Notes under the pieces: model-generated | Told to the model about the DNA's origin: nothing | The model's input: only the letters and a program-made list of their open reading frames with translations | Databases searched by the model: none | Position numbers and translations under genes: made by a program | Assembly: GCF_024166365.1 (NCBI RefSeq) | Contig: NC_064842.1 | Span: forward strand, 22,229,001 to 22,293,000 | Direction: 5' to 3' | DNA: 64,000 nucleotides | Source: Elephas maximus indicus | Taxonomy: Eukaryota; Chordata; Mammalia; Proboscidea; Elephantidae | Shown here: positions 1 through 10,997 of the stretch, piece by piece | Position numbering within the stretch: position 1 is the stretch's first letter | Layout of the letters: the number at the start of each line of letters is the position of its first letter

Positions 1-279
1 ACCACATTCTCTTTCTTAAATTCCAGACAAGAGCTCCCATTTACCATCTTGTCCAATGAGCAGCTGTTATGTGCTCAGTGCTCTGCTAGATACCCTGTGG
101 GTCATGAGACAACTCTCAGCCCTTGCCCTTGAAGAGTTCAATGTTGTTATGGAGCCAGGGCAGCCGCTCACAATCACAGCAGACCTAGGCGTCTAGGGGC
201 CAAAAAATGAATTCTTCGTTACTTGGAATTGGAATAGCTGGTTAAGCACCGGAAAATATGGCAGCTGAGTCTTTTCCAC
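1..279. other. Unannotated left edge
   Basis: I see no gene, clear repeat or RNA here. Base composition is typical of mammalian intergenic DNA. Confidence 0.4.
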
Positions 280-1420
280 CCACAGTCCACTAAAATAAAT
301 TCCTGATGGATCCAAGATTTAAATGCAAGATAAATAAGCAAAACCATAAAAGCATTAGAAAAAAGCAAACCACTGATGTGAGATTTTGTAATTATTGAGT
401 AGGAACTGTTACTCTAAGCAGGATATGAATCCCAGAAGCCATATGAAAAGGGTGAAAATTTAACAGGTTTTAAATTAAAAAAAAAAAAATTTTTTTTTAA
501 CTTCTTTGTGAAAAGAAAACACCTACCATAAACTAAATCAAAAGAAGAGGCAACATTGCAGCACACATGGTATACAAATTTCTCTAATATACAAAGGCTC
601 TCAGAAATCAATAGAAAAATGACGGATTCCCCCCCCCCCACCCCAAGGAAACATAGTTCATTAAAGAAAAAGTACAAATTGACAATAAACCCTTGATAAG
701 ATGGTGAAAAACAAAAGGCACGCAGGATAAAACAGCATTGGGGAATTTTTCACCTAGTATATAAACTCATTTATTATATTTAAAGACTTATATTTCCAGT
801 GGGAGGACAGATACTTTTGGGGTGAAAAATTAGATCAGCTTTCTAGGAAGAAAATTAGTAATATTCATCATACGCTAACATACTCTTTACCTAGCAACTT
901 TACTTCTAAAGAAATCTATCCTACCAATACAAATACGTAAAGACATAAAAGCACAAAGATGACATTCTTATTAAACACGATTTTTATAAGAGCCAGGCCC
1001 ACTGCATGTCAAGTTCTGTGTACAGTACTTTATCATCATTCAATGCTCATAACCACTAAATCAATGTACTACTGCTAGTGTTCAGTTTACAGATAGTGAA
1101 AATGAGGTTTGAAGAATGTGCTCGAGGTCATTCTGCATTCCATCAGCAAAGCTGGGATACAGATACTGTTCAGTAGTTGCCCCCAAAGTACATGCTTGTG
1201 GACATTATTTGCAATAGCAAAAAACTATGACCAAGTCCAAGTTTATTAGCTGGAGGTGGATGAAACAAATTATGGTTCATCTAGACCAAGCAATAGTGGC
1301 CAGCTGGAAAAAATGAAGTAGATTTGTATATACTAGAAAGATCAACATGATACGTAAAACAAAAGAAGCAAGATAAATCCTAATCTCATTTTTCTTTAAA
1401 AAAATAATAAACTGAGAAAT
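280..1420 (+). mobile_element. Old LINE-1 3' region fragment, interrupted
   Basis: The A-rich plus-strand sequence resembles the end of ORF2 and the 3'UTR of old mammalian LINE-1s, including a stretch like TTTGCAATAGCAAAAAACTATG near 1208. A MIR-like segment at about 985-1160 interrupts it. No open reading frame of note survives. Family assignment is by recognition only. Confidence 0.4.
985..1160. mobile_element. MIR-like SINE fragment
   Basis: It carries the MIR features of a 'tttatcatcattcaatgctcat' type segment followed by 'cagatagtgaaaatgaggtt'. The copy is old and diverged. Confidence 0.4.
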
Positions 1421-1426
1421 ACAACT

Positions 1427-1584
1427 GGAGCCCTGGTGGTGCAGTTGTTACGCGCTATGGCTGCTAACCAAAAGGTTGGCAGCTCGAATCCACCAGCCGC
1501 TCCTTGGAAACCCTACGGGGCAGTTCTACTCTGTTTTATACAGTCCTTATGAGTCAGAATCGACTCGAGGACAATGGGCTATGG
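1427..1584 (+). mobile_element. AfroSINE, full-length short type
   Basis: Starts GGAGCCCTGGTGGTGCAG, has the B-box-like GCTCGAATCC at about 1482, and ends with the RTE-like tail ATGAGTCAGAATCGACTCGAGG. A tRNA-derived, RNA polymerase III type element. Confidence 0.9.
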
Positions 1585-1844
1585 GAGAAATATGATTAGC
1601 TCAGAAGGCCTCATGATTTTTGAAACTTTTTATTTGGAACAAATTTCAAGTGTTCAGAAAAGTGACAAGAATGATACCAAGCCGCTAAACCTCCTTCCTG
1701 CAGCCCCGCTGTAAACTAACTCTATCAGCCCTTCCTCTATCTTCTCACTAGTCCTGTCCAGGTGTAATCTCTTAATTTTCCTCTTAATTAAATCACCGCT
1801 TTCTCCTCTAGCACTGTTAGTAAACATCCCCTAGTTCAACAAAC

Positions 1845-2045
1845 AGACTTTGCCATCGAATCAATTCCAACTTGCGACAACACCATTTGTTACCGAGTAG
1901 AACTTCTCCACAGGGTTTTTTTGTCTGTAATTTTTACGGAAGCAGACCACCAGGCATTTTTCCACAGTGCTGCTGGGTGCGTTGGAACCACCAACCTTTT
2001 GGTTAGTGGTCTAGCGCCAACCTTTGCATTACTCAGGCACCAGCA
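1845..2045 (-). mobile_element. AfroSINE, reverse orientation
   Basis: Reads as the reverse complement of the SINE: the tail side TGCCATCGAATCAATTCC comes first, then CCAACCTTTTGGTTAG. The head end is degraded. Confidence 0.8.
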
Positions 2046-2090
2046 ACCACCCCTACCCCTGTTTAATTTAGCCCTCTTCTTTCTGCTATC

Positions 2091-2237
2091 AGAAACCCTG
2101 GTGGCGTAGCGGTCAAGAGCTATGGCTGCTGATCGAAAGACTGGCAGTTCTAATCCACCAGGTGCTCCTTGGAAACCCTATGGGGAGTTCTACTTAGGGT
2201 TGCTATGCGTTGGAATCGGCTCGACAGCAATGGTAAT
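2091..2237 (+). mobile_element. AfroSINE, short type
   Basis: Head AAACCCTGGTGGCGTAGCGG and tail TTGGAATCGGCTCGACAGCAATGG are both visible. The next SINE follows in the opposite direction within about 20 bp. Confidence 0.88.
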
Positions 2238-2255
2238 TTTTTTTTTTTTCCTACT

Positions 2256-2469
2256 ACCAACCAGTTGCCGCCAAGTCGATTCTGACTCATGGGGACTCCA
2301 TGTGTCCGTGTGTGTCACAGTAGAACTGTGCTCCATAGGGTTTTCAATGGCTGATTTTTGGAAGTAGATCACCAGGTCTTTCTTTGGAAGCACCTATGGG
2401 TAGAGTCAAACCTTCAACCTATTGATTAGCAGCTGAGCATATTAACCACTTGCATCACCTAAGGGTTCC
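2256..2469 (-). mobile_element. AfroSINE, long type, reverse
   Basis: Long subtype: it contains the extra middle block (GATTTTTGGAAGTAGATCACC in this orientation) that the short copies lack. It forms a head-out inverted pair with the copy at 2091-2237. Confidence 0.85.
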
Positions 2470-3120
2470 AACATACAGTGTGCACCCGTGAAAATGAAAA
2501 ACAGACACAGCTGAATTTCTAAGTGTAACAGGGCCTCAGTCTGACGTAAGTCACGAGTCACAGCCTCACTTCCTTTGTGGCCCTCACAGGACATCGGGGA
2601 AAGGCCCCCCACTGCTTTCAGACTGGTGTAGAAAGTCTTCTGGAGCTCCCTGGAGGGAGGGGAAATGGCTGGTCTAGAGCAGGGAAGAGCCATGGGATGT
2701 TTTAGTCAAAGAGGCACAGCATTTCCTTTGATTATACCAAATTCTTGACTCAGTAGAGAGATGCTCGCTAAAGGTGAAGAGTAGAAAAGTGAGAGGATGT
2801 CAGTCCAGTCTCTGGTTTCAGGAGGAAGAAGCTGACTTTACTCCCCTAAAATTGGTTCACCCTGCCTAATCTCTTCCTTCAGGTGCCTGATGTCACTTGG
2901 TTCTGTGCTCTCTCTATAGCTCAAATTATTTATTTGGAAAATGCATGATGGAGTGGGATTGTGGAGATGAGTCTATAAGAAGAGTTAAGCTGGATAATGT
3001 AACTGCAGTGTTGAACTGTGTGCGAACTGTGATGTGATGAGGCCAAGAGTGCAAGGCTGTCTTGCAGTGTGATGGGACATGGCCTCTTCTGAGCTGCTGC
3101 CAAGGATGAGCAAGACAGTT
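2470..3120. other. Intergenic stretch, nothing recognised
   Basis: No supported gene, RNA or clear repeat. The short open frames in it show no family features. Confidence 0.4.
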
Positions 3121-3125
3121 AAAGT

Positions 3126-3363
3126 GTGATTCCAACTCATGGCAACCCCATGTGTGTCAGAGTAGAAAACTGTACTCCATAGGGTTTTCAATTACTGATG
3201 TTTTGGAAGTAGACTGCCAGGCCTTTCCTCTGATGACTCATAGCAACCCTAGAGGACAGAGAAGAACAGCCCCATAAGCGTTCCAAAGAGTGGCTGGTGG
3301 GGTCAAATTGCCAACATTTTAGTTAGCAGCCGAGCTCTTAACCACTGTGCCACCAGGGCTCCA
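3126..3363 (-). mobile_element. Two abutted AfroSINE pieces, reverse
   Basis: A long-type piece (about 3126-3230) runs directly into a second piece (about 3231-3363) ending in TGCCACCAGGGCTCC, the SINE head in reverse. Confidence 0.8.
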
Positions 3364-3410
3364 ATAGGGCATGTCGACAGCCCCAGCCCCTTATCTTTAA
3401 ATTGTTCTTG

Positions 3411-3552
3411 TGTGTTTAGGTGCTGTCGAGTCAATTTCAACTCATAGCAACCCCATGTAACGGAGTAGAACTGCCCCATAGTGTTTCCTAGGCTGTAATG
3501 TTTGCAAGAGCAGATTGCCAGACCTTTCTTCTGTGGAGCACCTGGGTGGGTT
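3411..3552 (-). mobile_element. AfroSINE, 5'-truncated, reverse
   Basis: Tail side GTGCTGTCGAGTCAATTTCAAC is clear and the head half is missing. Confidence 0.8.
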
Positions 3553-4009
3553 CCAGAGGCTGATCTTTGTGCCTGACCTCTGTGCGTCCAGGGCTCTGAG
3601 GGAAATGGCAGGTTGTCAGCAACAGAGCAACAGCAAAAGAGCAGGAGAGAAAGCATCTCTGCTTGTGGTAGATAAATTATTTCCTGTAATTAGAACAATT
3701 TAAGATGCAAACTTTGCAAAAAGGGAGATGCTGTTTAAAATGCAGAAATAAGCACCTTTTACTTAACTTTGCTCAATTCTATATACACAAATGATGGGAA
3801 ATGATGCTGCATTCATTTTATTGTGCATTACTTTGAACCCGAATTTACCTATATATTTTTTTAAATACAATGTTCAGGAATACCGATTCTCTATTAACGT
3901 TTCCCTGATCCTTTAAATTACATTCTGTTTTGTAACTTACTTTTTCTGATTTAACGTATCAAAATTATTTTAGCATATCATTAAATAGTCTTTTCCAACG
4001 TCATTTTTA

Positions 4010-5348
4010 ATGGCTACCATGTGCCTATTCCCAAGAAAGGTGATCCGACAGGATGTGGAAATTATTGAACAATGCCATTAATTATCACACACAAGTAAAA
4101 TTTTGCTGAAGGTCATTCAAAAGTGGCTGCAGCAGTACATAGACAAGGAACAGCCAGAAATTAAAGCCGTATTCAGAAAAGGACATGGAACCAGGAATAT
4201 CCTTGCTGATGTCAGATGGACCCTGGCTGAAAGCAGAGAATGCCAGAAAGATGTTTACCTGTGTTTTATTGACTAGGTGAAGGCATTTGACTGTGTGAAT
4301 CATAACAAATTATGGATAACTTTGCAAAGAATGGGAATTCCAAAACACTTAATTATCCTCATGAGGAGCCTGTACATAGATCAAGAGGCAGTCATTTGAA
4401 TAGAACAAGGGGATACTGCATGGTTTAAAGTCAGGGCAGGTGTGCATCAGGGTTGTATCCTTTCACCGTACCCATTCAATCTGTATGCTGAGCAAATAAT
4501 CCCAGAAGCTGGACTATATGAAGAAGAACGGGGCATCAGGATTGGAGGAAGACTCATTAACAACCTGCGTTATGCAGATGACACAACCTTGCTTGCTGAA
4601 AGTAAAGAGGACTTGAAGCACTTACTGATGAAGATCAAAGACTACAGTATGGATTATGCCTCAACATAAAGAAAACAAAAATCCTCACAACTGGACCAAT
4701 AAGCAACATCATGGTAAATGGAGAAAAGATCGACGTTGTTTCAAGGATTTCATTTTACTTGGATCCGAGATCAATACCTACGGAAGCAGCAGTCAAGAAA
4801 TCAAAAGATGCCTTGCATTGGGCAATTCTGCTGCAAAAGACCTCTTCAAAGTGCTGAAAAGCAAAGATATCACCTTGAAGACTAAGGTACACCTGACCCA
4901 AGCCATGGCGTTTTTAACCGCCTCATGTGCATGTGAAAGCGGGACGATGAAGAAGGAAGACCAAAGAAGAATTGACACTTTGAATTGTGGTGTTGGTGAA
5001 GAATATTGAATAGTACCATGGACTGTCAAAAGAAGGAACAAATCTGTCTTGGAAGTACAGCCAGAATGCTCCTTAGAAGCAAGGATAGCAAGGCTGCATC
5101 TTACATACTTTGGACATGTTGTCAGGAGGGATGAGTCCCTGGAAAAGGACATCATCCTTGGTAAAGTAGACGGTCAGCGAAAAAGAGGAAGAACTTCAAC
5201 GAGATGGATTGACACAGTGGCTGCAGCAATGAGCTCAAGCATAACAATGATTGTGAGGATGGTGCAGAACTGGGCGGTGTTTTATTCTGTTGAACATAGG
5301 TCGCTAAGAGTCAGAATCAACTTGATGGCACCTAACTACAGCAACAAT
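4010..5348 (+). mobile_element. RTE-type LINE, 5'-truncated, dead
   Basis: A non-LTR retrotransposon reverse-transcriptase region broken by stops and frameshifts. Visible in fragments are the palm block with GCILSPYPFNLYAEQ (about 4451), YADD (about 4571-4582, the catalytic motif) and further C-terminal pieces to about 5330. The sequence ends in a tail shared with the AfroSINEs (ATAGGTCGCTAAGAGTCAGAATC...). The nearest named relative would be the afrotherian RTE (BovB-like) family. The copy has no promoter end and cannot encode an intact protein. Confidence 0.85.
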
Positions 5349-5364
5349 GTATTCCATCATATGG

Positions 5365-5796
5365 TGTTACAGATTGAATTGTGTCACCCCCCCCCCCCCC
5401 GCAAGATATGTGTTATAAATCCTAACCCCTATACCTGTGGTTATAATACCATTTGGATATAGGGGTTTTCTTTGTTATGTCAATGATGCCAGGTTAGTGT
5501 GGGGTGTGTCTTAAGCAAATCATTTTTGAGATATAAAAAGAGCAGATTAGCCACTAAGCAGGCAAGCACAAACAGGGGGGCAGATACACTCCATATGAAG
5601 ATTGCCAAGGAACTGAGGAACAGAAACTGAAAAGACACAAGGACCTTCCTCCAGAACCAATAGAGAGAGCTAGGCCTCCCCTCCTGCCAGCATCCTAAAT
5701 TTGGGCTTCCAGCCTCCTAAACTGTGAGGAAATAAAATTTGTTTGTTAAACACCACTTGCAGTATTTCCATTACAGCAGCACTAAGAAGCTAAGAC
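5365..5796 (+). mobile_element. Solo LTR, MaLR/MLT-like
   Basis: Starts TGTTACAGATTGAATTGTG, has an AATAAA at about 5731 followed by a GTTTGTTAAACACCACTTGC segment, and ends near AGCTAAGACA. This is the usual end structure of a MaLR-class or lineage-specific solo LTR. A C-homopolymer (12-15 bases near 5388-5400) sits inside. It abuts the tail of the RTE LINE. Confidence 0.65.
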
Positions 5797-5799
5797 ATA

Positions 5800-6380
5800 T
5801 GGTTAACCCATAATTTATTTAACTAATCTGCTATTGTTTTTGGAGGGTTTTATTATTGTTTTAGAAGCTGTGCCATCAAATAAGCCAACTTTCTAGTCAC
5901 ATTCTCTGTGACAACCACAAATGAAAATATTTTCAGATTCCTTATTATTTGCAATGGGTAGTTCTATGTACAATATGGGGTGCAAAGCTAAATTATGCCT
6001 AGATTTAGATTCTGTTTAGAAAGTCAGGGTATTTACAAATTATAATTAGCATGCAAGGCACTGTGGGCTCTGTCCCAATGGGTGACACAGTCAATAAGAG
6101 CTCGGGTTCAGAAGGGGAGATGGCTGTGCTGCACTGGGCTGGCTGGTCAGGAAACCTTTACGTAGAACTGAAGAAGTAGAATCATCTGGGCCCCTCCCCC
6201 GGAGATTTTGATTAAATTGGTCTGGGTGGGCTCACACGTCTGCATTTTTGCAGCCATGTGAGGACCACTGATATAGAAGATGTACATGCGTGAGTCTTGG
6301 AGGACAAGTGGAGTCACATAGGGGGAAAAAAAAGGGGGCAGAGGAGGGTATATACAAGAACTGCATAAACCATGGGCAAA
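5800..6380. other. Intergenic stretch, nothing recognised
   Basis: AT-rich then mixed sequence with no supported gene or clear repeat. Confidence 0.4.
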
Positions 6381-6384
6381 AACC

Positions 6385-6548
6385 ACCAAACCAAACTCAT
6401 TGCCATTGAGTCAATTCCGACTCACAGGGACCCGACCGGACAGAGTAGAACTGCCCCATACAGTTTCCAAGGAGCACCTGGTGGACTGGAACTGCTGACC
6501 TTTTGTTTAGCAGCCGTAGCTCTTAACCACTATGCCACCAGGGTTTCC
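6385..6548 (-). mobile_element. AfroSINE, short type, reverse
   Basis: Runs from the tail (CATTGCCATTGAGTCAATTCC) to the head (TATGCCACCAGGGTTTCC). Both ends are present. Confidence 0.9.
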
Positions 6549-6861
6549 AAATAATGGGCAGAGACAGGAAATGTGCATGTAGAAAGATAGATTCTCAGAC
6601 TTTTAGAGCTGGAAGAACATAATTTAATCTCTCTGCTCACAGCTCTCCTAGATGTTTCTTCAAGGTGGCGCTTTGTCCACTGTCAGGTAAAGAACTTTTA
6701 CTTGCAGTATCTTATGTGACTGTCGTACTGACTCTGTGAGGTGGCTAGAGATTATTAACCCCGTTTTAGCTATTATTTTAAAAATTCTAGACTAATCATT
6801 AAATTATTTGAAATTGAGAAGTTACAATTTTGGCATAGATATGTGAGGCATATTGTTGTTC

Positions 6862-7036
6862 TTGGTTGCCTTTGAGTCGATCTCTACTCATGGCAACCCC
6901 ATGAGTGAAGAATAGAACTGCTCCATGGGGATTTCAAGGCTGTGATCAGAAGCAGATGGCCAGGCCTGAGGCACCTCTGGGTGGGTTCAAGCTGCCAACT
7001 TTTTGGCTAGTAGTCCAGCACTTAACCATTTGTGGG
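6862..7036 (-). mobile_element. AfroSINE, reverse
   Basis: Tail side GGTTGCCTTTGAGTCGATC and internal CCAACTTTTTGGCTAGTAG are clear. The head end is eroded. Confidence 0.85.
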
Positions 7037-7297
7037 GCACAGACAGACAAAAAGGAATAAAAGGGAAAATAACCAAGAAGAGTGAATGCTGTGAAAATAT
7101 AACAATGGTCTCTTTAATGACCCAGATAATGGTGGCTCCCAGATAGCTTAGTGTGGTTTGCACAGGCTTCACTTGGTTGCGCCAAGACCTGTCCACAAGC
7201 CAAAGGGTCTCTACCGACCAAGTCATAGAAGTGACTTCTGTCCACACGCAAGGGGTGAAATGAGCTCCCAAGGCCCTGCCCGCCTTCATCACAGAAA

Positions 7298-7466
7298 ACA
7301 AAAAAAACCAAACCCAGCGCTGTTGAGTCGATTCTGACTCCTAGTGACCCTATAGGACAGAGTAGAACTGCCCCATAGAGTTTCCAAGGAGCGCCTGGTG
7401 GATTCGAACTGCTGACCCTTATGGTTAGCAGCCGTACCACTAACCACTATGCCACCAGGGTTTCCA
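7298..7466 (-). mobile_element. AfroSINE, short type, reverse
   Basis: Runs from GCTGTTGAGTCGATTCTGAC to ATGCCACCAGGGTTTCC. It lies downstream of the MAP1LC3C stop codon, at or just beyond its 3'UTR. Confidence 0.9.
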
Positions 7467-7757
7467 AGAAGGTGCACTTAAAATGTGACTCCAGCTCATC
7501 TGACAAAATCATCACATATGTTAACCATTTCTTATTCAGAAAGAGTTGCTACTAACAAAACTTCTGAGGACATCCCAAATATTTCTTAGAGAGAAAACAC
7601 AAGAGCATGGCACCCAAAGAAGCGAACAGGAAGGACCAGGTACTCATTGTCATTGGAGGTGCCAATCGCCCCAGGGCATCTCTAGGCCCTGGGCCCCTCC
7701 CAAGTACACAGGGGAGGAAACCCTCCCTTCTGCCAGCGTCTGAGTCTGAGCAGTCAG

Positions 7758-8007
7758 TTAGAAGACAAGTTCACGGTGACATGAGCTAGAGAGGGCTGTA
7801 GGCTCCGTCCCCGAGGCTGCTCCCATCCCTGGGGGCTCCGACCCCCAACAGCCGAACATCTCCTGGGAGGCGTAGGTCACGTACACGAAGCCGTCCTCGT
7901 CCTTGTAGTCCCTGTAGACCTCCGCCATGGTCATGCTCATGCTGGCCAGGCTTTTATTGTTCACCAGCAGGTAAAAGGCTTCAGTGGCCCTCAGTACCAT
8001 GCGGCTC
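7758..8007 (-). CDS. MAP1LC3C: MAP1LC3C exon 4 (last coding exon)
   Basis: The acceptor is AACCCAG at 8008-8014. It begins inside codon 74 and encodes SRMVLRATEAFYLLVNN and the DYKDEDGFVYVTYAS strand, then Gly126 and the 30-residue tail that ATG4 would remove. The stop is at 7758-7760. I saw no AATAAA in the first few hundred bases downstream. Confidence 0.95.
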
Positions 8008-10455
8008 CTGGGTTTGGGGGGAGGTGGCAGAAAGGACAGAAGTTAGTCTGGCAGGGCGTGGGCCCCCAACCTATAGATTTACCTCAGTGTGTAGATAATG
8101 TAACCATATCTACCCAAGATGTCCTCCCCCACACACACCCCTGAGTGTTGCGGCTCTTAAACTTTAGAATTTCAACAATTAGAATTGTTGAAAATAGGAT
8201 CCTCCACACAAGTGACTTTTTCATGTGTGTGGTAAAATATATAACAAAACATTTGCTATTTCAACCATTTTTACATGTACAACTCAGTGACATTACTTTC
8301 ATTTGCCTTGTTAGGCAACCCCACCACCATGATCCATTCCCATAGATTTTGATTTACTAGATCTCAGAAGGAGTCCAGAAATCTGTATGATTGTGAAGCA
8401 GACAGACCTCCCTTTGTGAAACATTGCTCTAGAGAGCACAGGCAGACTGCCTGCTGCCCCTGTCCGTGCCTGTGGTCTCTAAAAAAAAAAACAAACGACC
8501 AGTTGCAATCCAGTCAACTCTGACATGTGTGACCCCATGTATGTCAGAGTAGAACGGTGCTCCATAGGGTTTTCAATGCTGATTTGTCAAAAGTAGATCA
8601 CCAGGCTTTTCTCGTGAGGCATCTCTGGGTGGACTTGAACCCCCAACCATTACACTAACAGCCGAGCACATTAAGAACTTGCATACTCAGGGACTCCAAA
8701 CTTCTCATTAACCATCTGTTATGGATTGTGTCCCCCCACCATGTGTTGCAATCCTAACCCCTATACCTGCATATGTAATCCTGTTTGGAAATAGGGTTTT
8801 CTTTGTTACCTTAACAAAGCCATAGCAGTGTCTGGTATGTTCTAAACCTATTCACATCTGAGTGACATAAAGAACAGCATAGACACGGAGGCAGGCCCAC
8901 ACAGGGGAAGACAGATGCCATGTAAGAACCACCAAGAACCAAGGAACGCCTGGGGCTACCAACAAGAAAGGAACTGATTCACCTGAGCCCCTGATTTGGA
9001 CTTTTAGCCTCTAGAAAGGTGAGAAAATAAATTTCTGTTTTGAAAGCCACCTACTTGTGGTATTTGTGTTACAGCAGCCCGGGGAAACAAAGACACATGC
9101 CTTCCATCTAAACGAGAGCCCACCAGTCTTGTTCTGTCTTGTTTAAGAGCCACAACTGGTCCACTCCCAGCGCTGGCTCTGAGGTGCTGAAGAGGCTAAA
9201 TGTATGTGATGGGGGGAAGGGAAATGGCTTCAAAACCTGGTTAACTAGCACTGAATAGTCCAAAGGTGGAGTCCCAACCATTGCACTGTCCCCTGTGATG
9301 AGCAAAAAGTCTGTTTTGCGTGGGAAAGTGTGGCGCTGAAGGTGGGTTATTGCCAACAACTTTGGAGGAGCAACCCCACCTGTACAGAAAGGGCACCTTC
9401 ATTTCTGTTCTTCTTCTTCCAGGCTCTCGTTTTACTAAGGTTGAAGCTGTGTGCGTAAAGCAGGCCTGTCTCCTCTCTCCGTGGATCAGCAGCGGCATAG
9501 AACATTGTCCTACTGAAAACTCCCTCTCTGGCCTCAAGGGAAAACCTACTTAGGGCCAAAATGGTGTCACTGGGCTTTTAAAATACCTGAAAACAGAGGG
9601 CTCTTTGGACTAGTTTCAGAAACAAGGCTCCTTGAAAAAATTATTTGAAAAATTTGAAGGTAGAAATTAAAATATAGTTCCAGTAAAATGTGGGAAAAAA
9701 AAGAGAAGACAGCGGTTATGTCAGCACTGGAGGCCCTTAGTCTCTTGAGAGGTGTTTGCAAGATACTCCCTGCCTGTTTCAAGTAGGTTAATCATGAGCA
9801 TACCCTTTTCTAAGGCACAATCGAAAGAAAACGGTATGATAAACTCTTCTCCTCCTCCTTCTCCCAGACTGCAGAAGACCCCCGAAAAAGACTGGCCACA
9901 CTCAACAACCTCCCCCCTCCTCCGCCCTCCCCCCCCCACCCCGTACTTTCCCACCTACCGAAGCAGGCTGAGGAACTGGGTCATGGTCAGCTCCTGAGGG
10001 ACCAGGAACTTGGTTTTGTCCAGCAGGGGCAGGAGCTTCTCACGAGGGCAGCGCTCCACTATCACCTGCCAAGAGGGTCAGTGTGAGTCTCTTCTGGAAC
10101 AAGCACCTGGGAATGTGGCTCAGGCTGCTCTGCACCTTAGGATCTTGGGGCAGAGAGGAGGCTGTGGGGCGGGCTTTGTTTTTCCAGAGAACAGGTCTGC
10201 AGGCCCTGAGCAGAATAAATACACTGGAGTCTTACCGGGATCTTGCTTGGGAACTTTGCCCGGATTCCAGCCACTTCTTCTCTTCTGGTTGCTGTGAAAA
10301 TTTAAGTGCAAATGAATAGCTAAGTCTGTAGGAGAGGCCTGTGTCTCTCCTCCCCTCTCAGGGGCCAGAACCCAGGAAGGTGCCCCAGGAGTCTTACCTA
10401 AGCTCTTCCTCTGCTTGAAAGGTCTGAGGCTTGGGCTTTTCTGTGGAGGCTGCAT
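7758..10455 (-). CDS. MAP1LC3C: MAP1LC3C, microtubule-associated protein 1 light chain 3 gamma (four exons)
   Basis: A ubiquitin-like ATG8-family protein that is conjugated to phosphatidylethanolamine on autophagosome membranes and recruits cargo receptors. I assembled four coding exons on the minus strand: 10398-10455, 10236-10291, 9959-10065 and 7758-8007. All introns are GT-AG and all phases agree, giving 156 residues. The protein opens MQPPQKSPSLRPFKQRKSL and contains GIRAKFPSKIP, QELTMTQFL and NNKSLASMS. It reaches the conserved glycine of QEMFG at residue 126, where ATG4 proteases cut ATG8 proteins. The tail after Gly126 is about 30 residues, against about 21 that I recall for human. 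The N-terminus (PPPQK...SVRPFKQRKSL type) is that of LC3C, not LC3A or LC3B. The start has A at -3. No stop or frameshift breaks it, although the gene is lost in some mammals. Confidence 0.95.
8100..8480. other. MAP1LC3C intron 3, 3' part
   Basis: Intronic sequence with A/T-rich stretches of uncertain origin and no conserved reading frame. Confidence 0.4.
8494..8698 (-). mobile_element. AfroSINE, long type, reverse
   Basis: Long subtype with TCAAAAGTAGATCACCAGGC; the head end is GCATACTCAGGGACTCC. It lies in MAP1LC3C intron 3 in the same direction as the gene. Confidence 0.88.
8717..9094 (+). mobile_element. Solo LTR, MaLR/MLT-like
   Basis: Starts TGTTATGGATTGTGTCCCC, has AATAAATTTCTG at about 9027 and GTTACAGCAGC near 9070. 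It shares the block CCTAACCCCTATACCTG with the LTR at 5365-5796, so the two are the same or sister families. It lies in intron 3 of MAP1LC3C, antisense to it. Confidence 0.65.
9915..9946 (-). other. G-run tract just inside MAP1LC3C intron 3
   Basis: On the transcribed sense strand this is a run of several GGG or longer tracts starting about 12 bases after the exon 3 donor. It fits the pattern of an intronic G-run splicing enhancer or an RNA G-quadruplex. Function is inferred. Confidence 0.45.
9959..10065 (-). CDS. MAP1LC3C: MAP1LC3C exon 3
   Basis: Acceptor TTGGCAG, donor GTAGGTGG. Encodes residues 39-74, including the LDKTKFLVPQELTMTQFLS segment of the ubiquitin-like fold. Confidence 0.95.
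10236..10291 (-). CDS. MAP1LC3C: MAP1LC3C exon 2
   Basis: Acceptor TTTTCACAG, donor GTAAGAC. Encodes residues 20-38 (TRREEVAGIRAKFPSKIP), the second N-terminal helix that defines the LC3 subfamily. Confidence 0.95.
10398..10455 (-). CDS. MAP1LC3C: MAP1LC3C exon 1 coding part
   Basis: ATG at 10453-10455 and donor GTAAGA after phase 1. Encodes residues 1-19 plus one base. The PFKQRKSL segment is typical of LC3C. Confidence 0.93.
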
Positions 10456-10567
10456 TTTACTCAGCAGCTGTGTCTGTGTCTGATTTCAAAAGCCAAAAAG
10501 CCTGTAACTGGAATCTAACTCCTTCCTCCAGCTGCTTCCAAACTGCCTGCAGGAGCTGAAGGAGGCC

Positions 10568-10580
10568 CTTATGTAGGGCT
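10568..10580 (-). promoter_or_regulatory. Possible TATA-like box of MAP1LC3C
   Basis: The minus strand reads CCCTACATAAGGG about 115-125 bases upstream of the ATG, leaving room for a short 5'UTR. It is only a weak match to a TATA box, and no transcription start evidence is available. Confidence 0.25.
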
Positions 10581-10739
10581 GGTGACATCAGGCCTCTCCG
10601 GTCCCTCTTCCCCCCACGTCTCTCCCGGGCAGGAGGGCGGTCAGGTCTGAGGGGGAAATGAAATAGCCACCTGCTTGTTAGTCAGAGGAAGCCACTTTGG
10701 TCCCTGCCAGTTAAGAATGTGTCTTTGCTGAAGAAGTGG

Positions 10740-10780
10740 ACCTGTTGCCATCGAGTCAACACTGACTCATGATGACCCCT
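10740..10780 (-). mobile_element. AfroSINE tail fragment, reverse
   Basis: CCTGTTGCCATCGAGTCAAC followed by TGACTCATGATGACCCC, the tail part only. Confidence 0.7.
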
Positions 10781-10804
10781 GATACGAATGGTTGATAAGG
10801 TGTG

Positions 10805-10960
10805 AGGAGACCTGGTTGGCACAGTGGTTAAGAGATCAGGCTGCTAACCAAAAGTTTGGTACTTTGAATCCACCAGCCACTCCTTGGAAACCCTACAAGG
10901 GAGCTCCACTCTGTCCTGTAGGGTTACTATGATTTGGAATCAATTTGACAGCAACATGTT
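10805..10960 (+). mobile_element. AfroSINE, short type
   Basis: Head CCTGGTTGGCACAGTGGTTAAG and tail TTTGGAATCAATTTGACAGCAAC. Confidence 0.88.
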
Positions 10961-10997
10961 TAGTTTTTTTGATTTAGAGGTGCCTTTTTTTTTTTTA

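Noticed and set aside
4442-5462. Open frames that could look like genes
   Set aside because: They are pieces of a dead RTE reverse transcriptase, broken by stops and frameshifts.
7607-7789. Plus-strand frames over the MAP1LC3C 3' end
   Set aside because: Antisense to the last exon and 3'UTR, with no support of their own.
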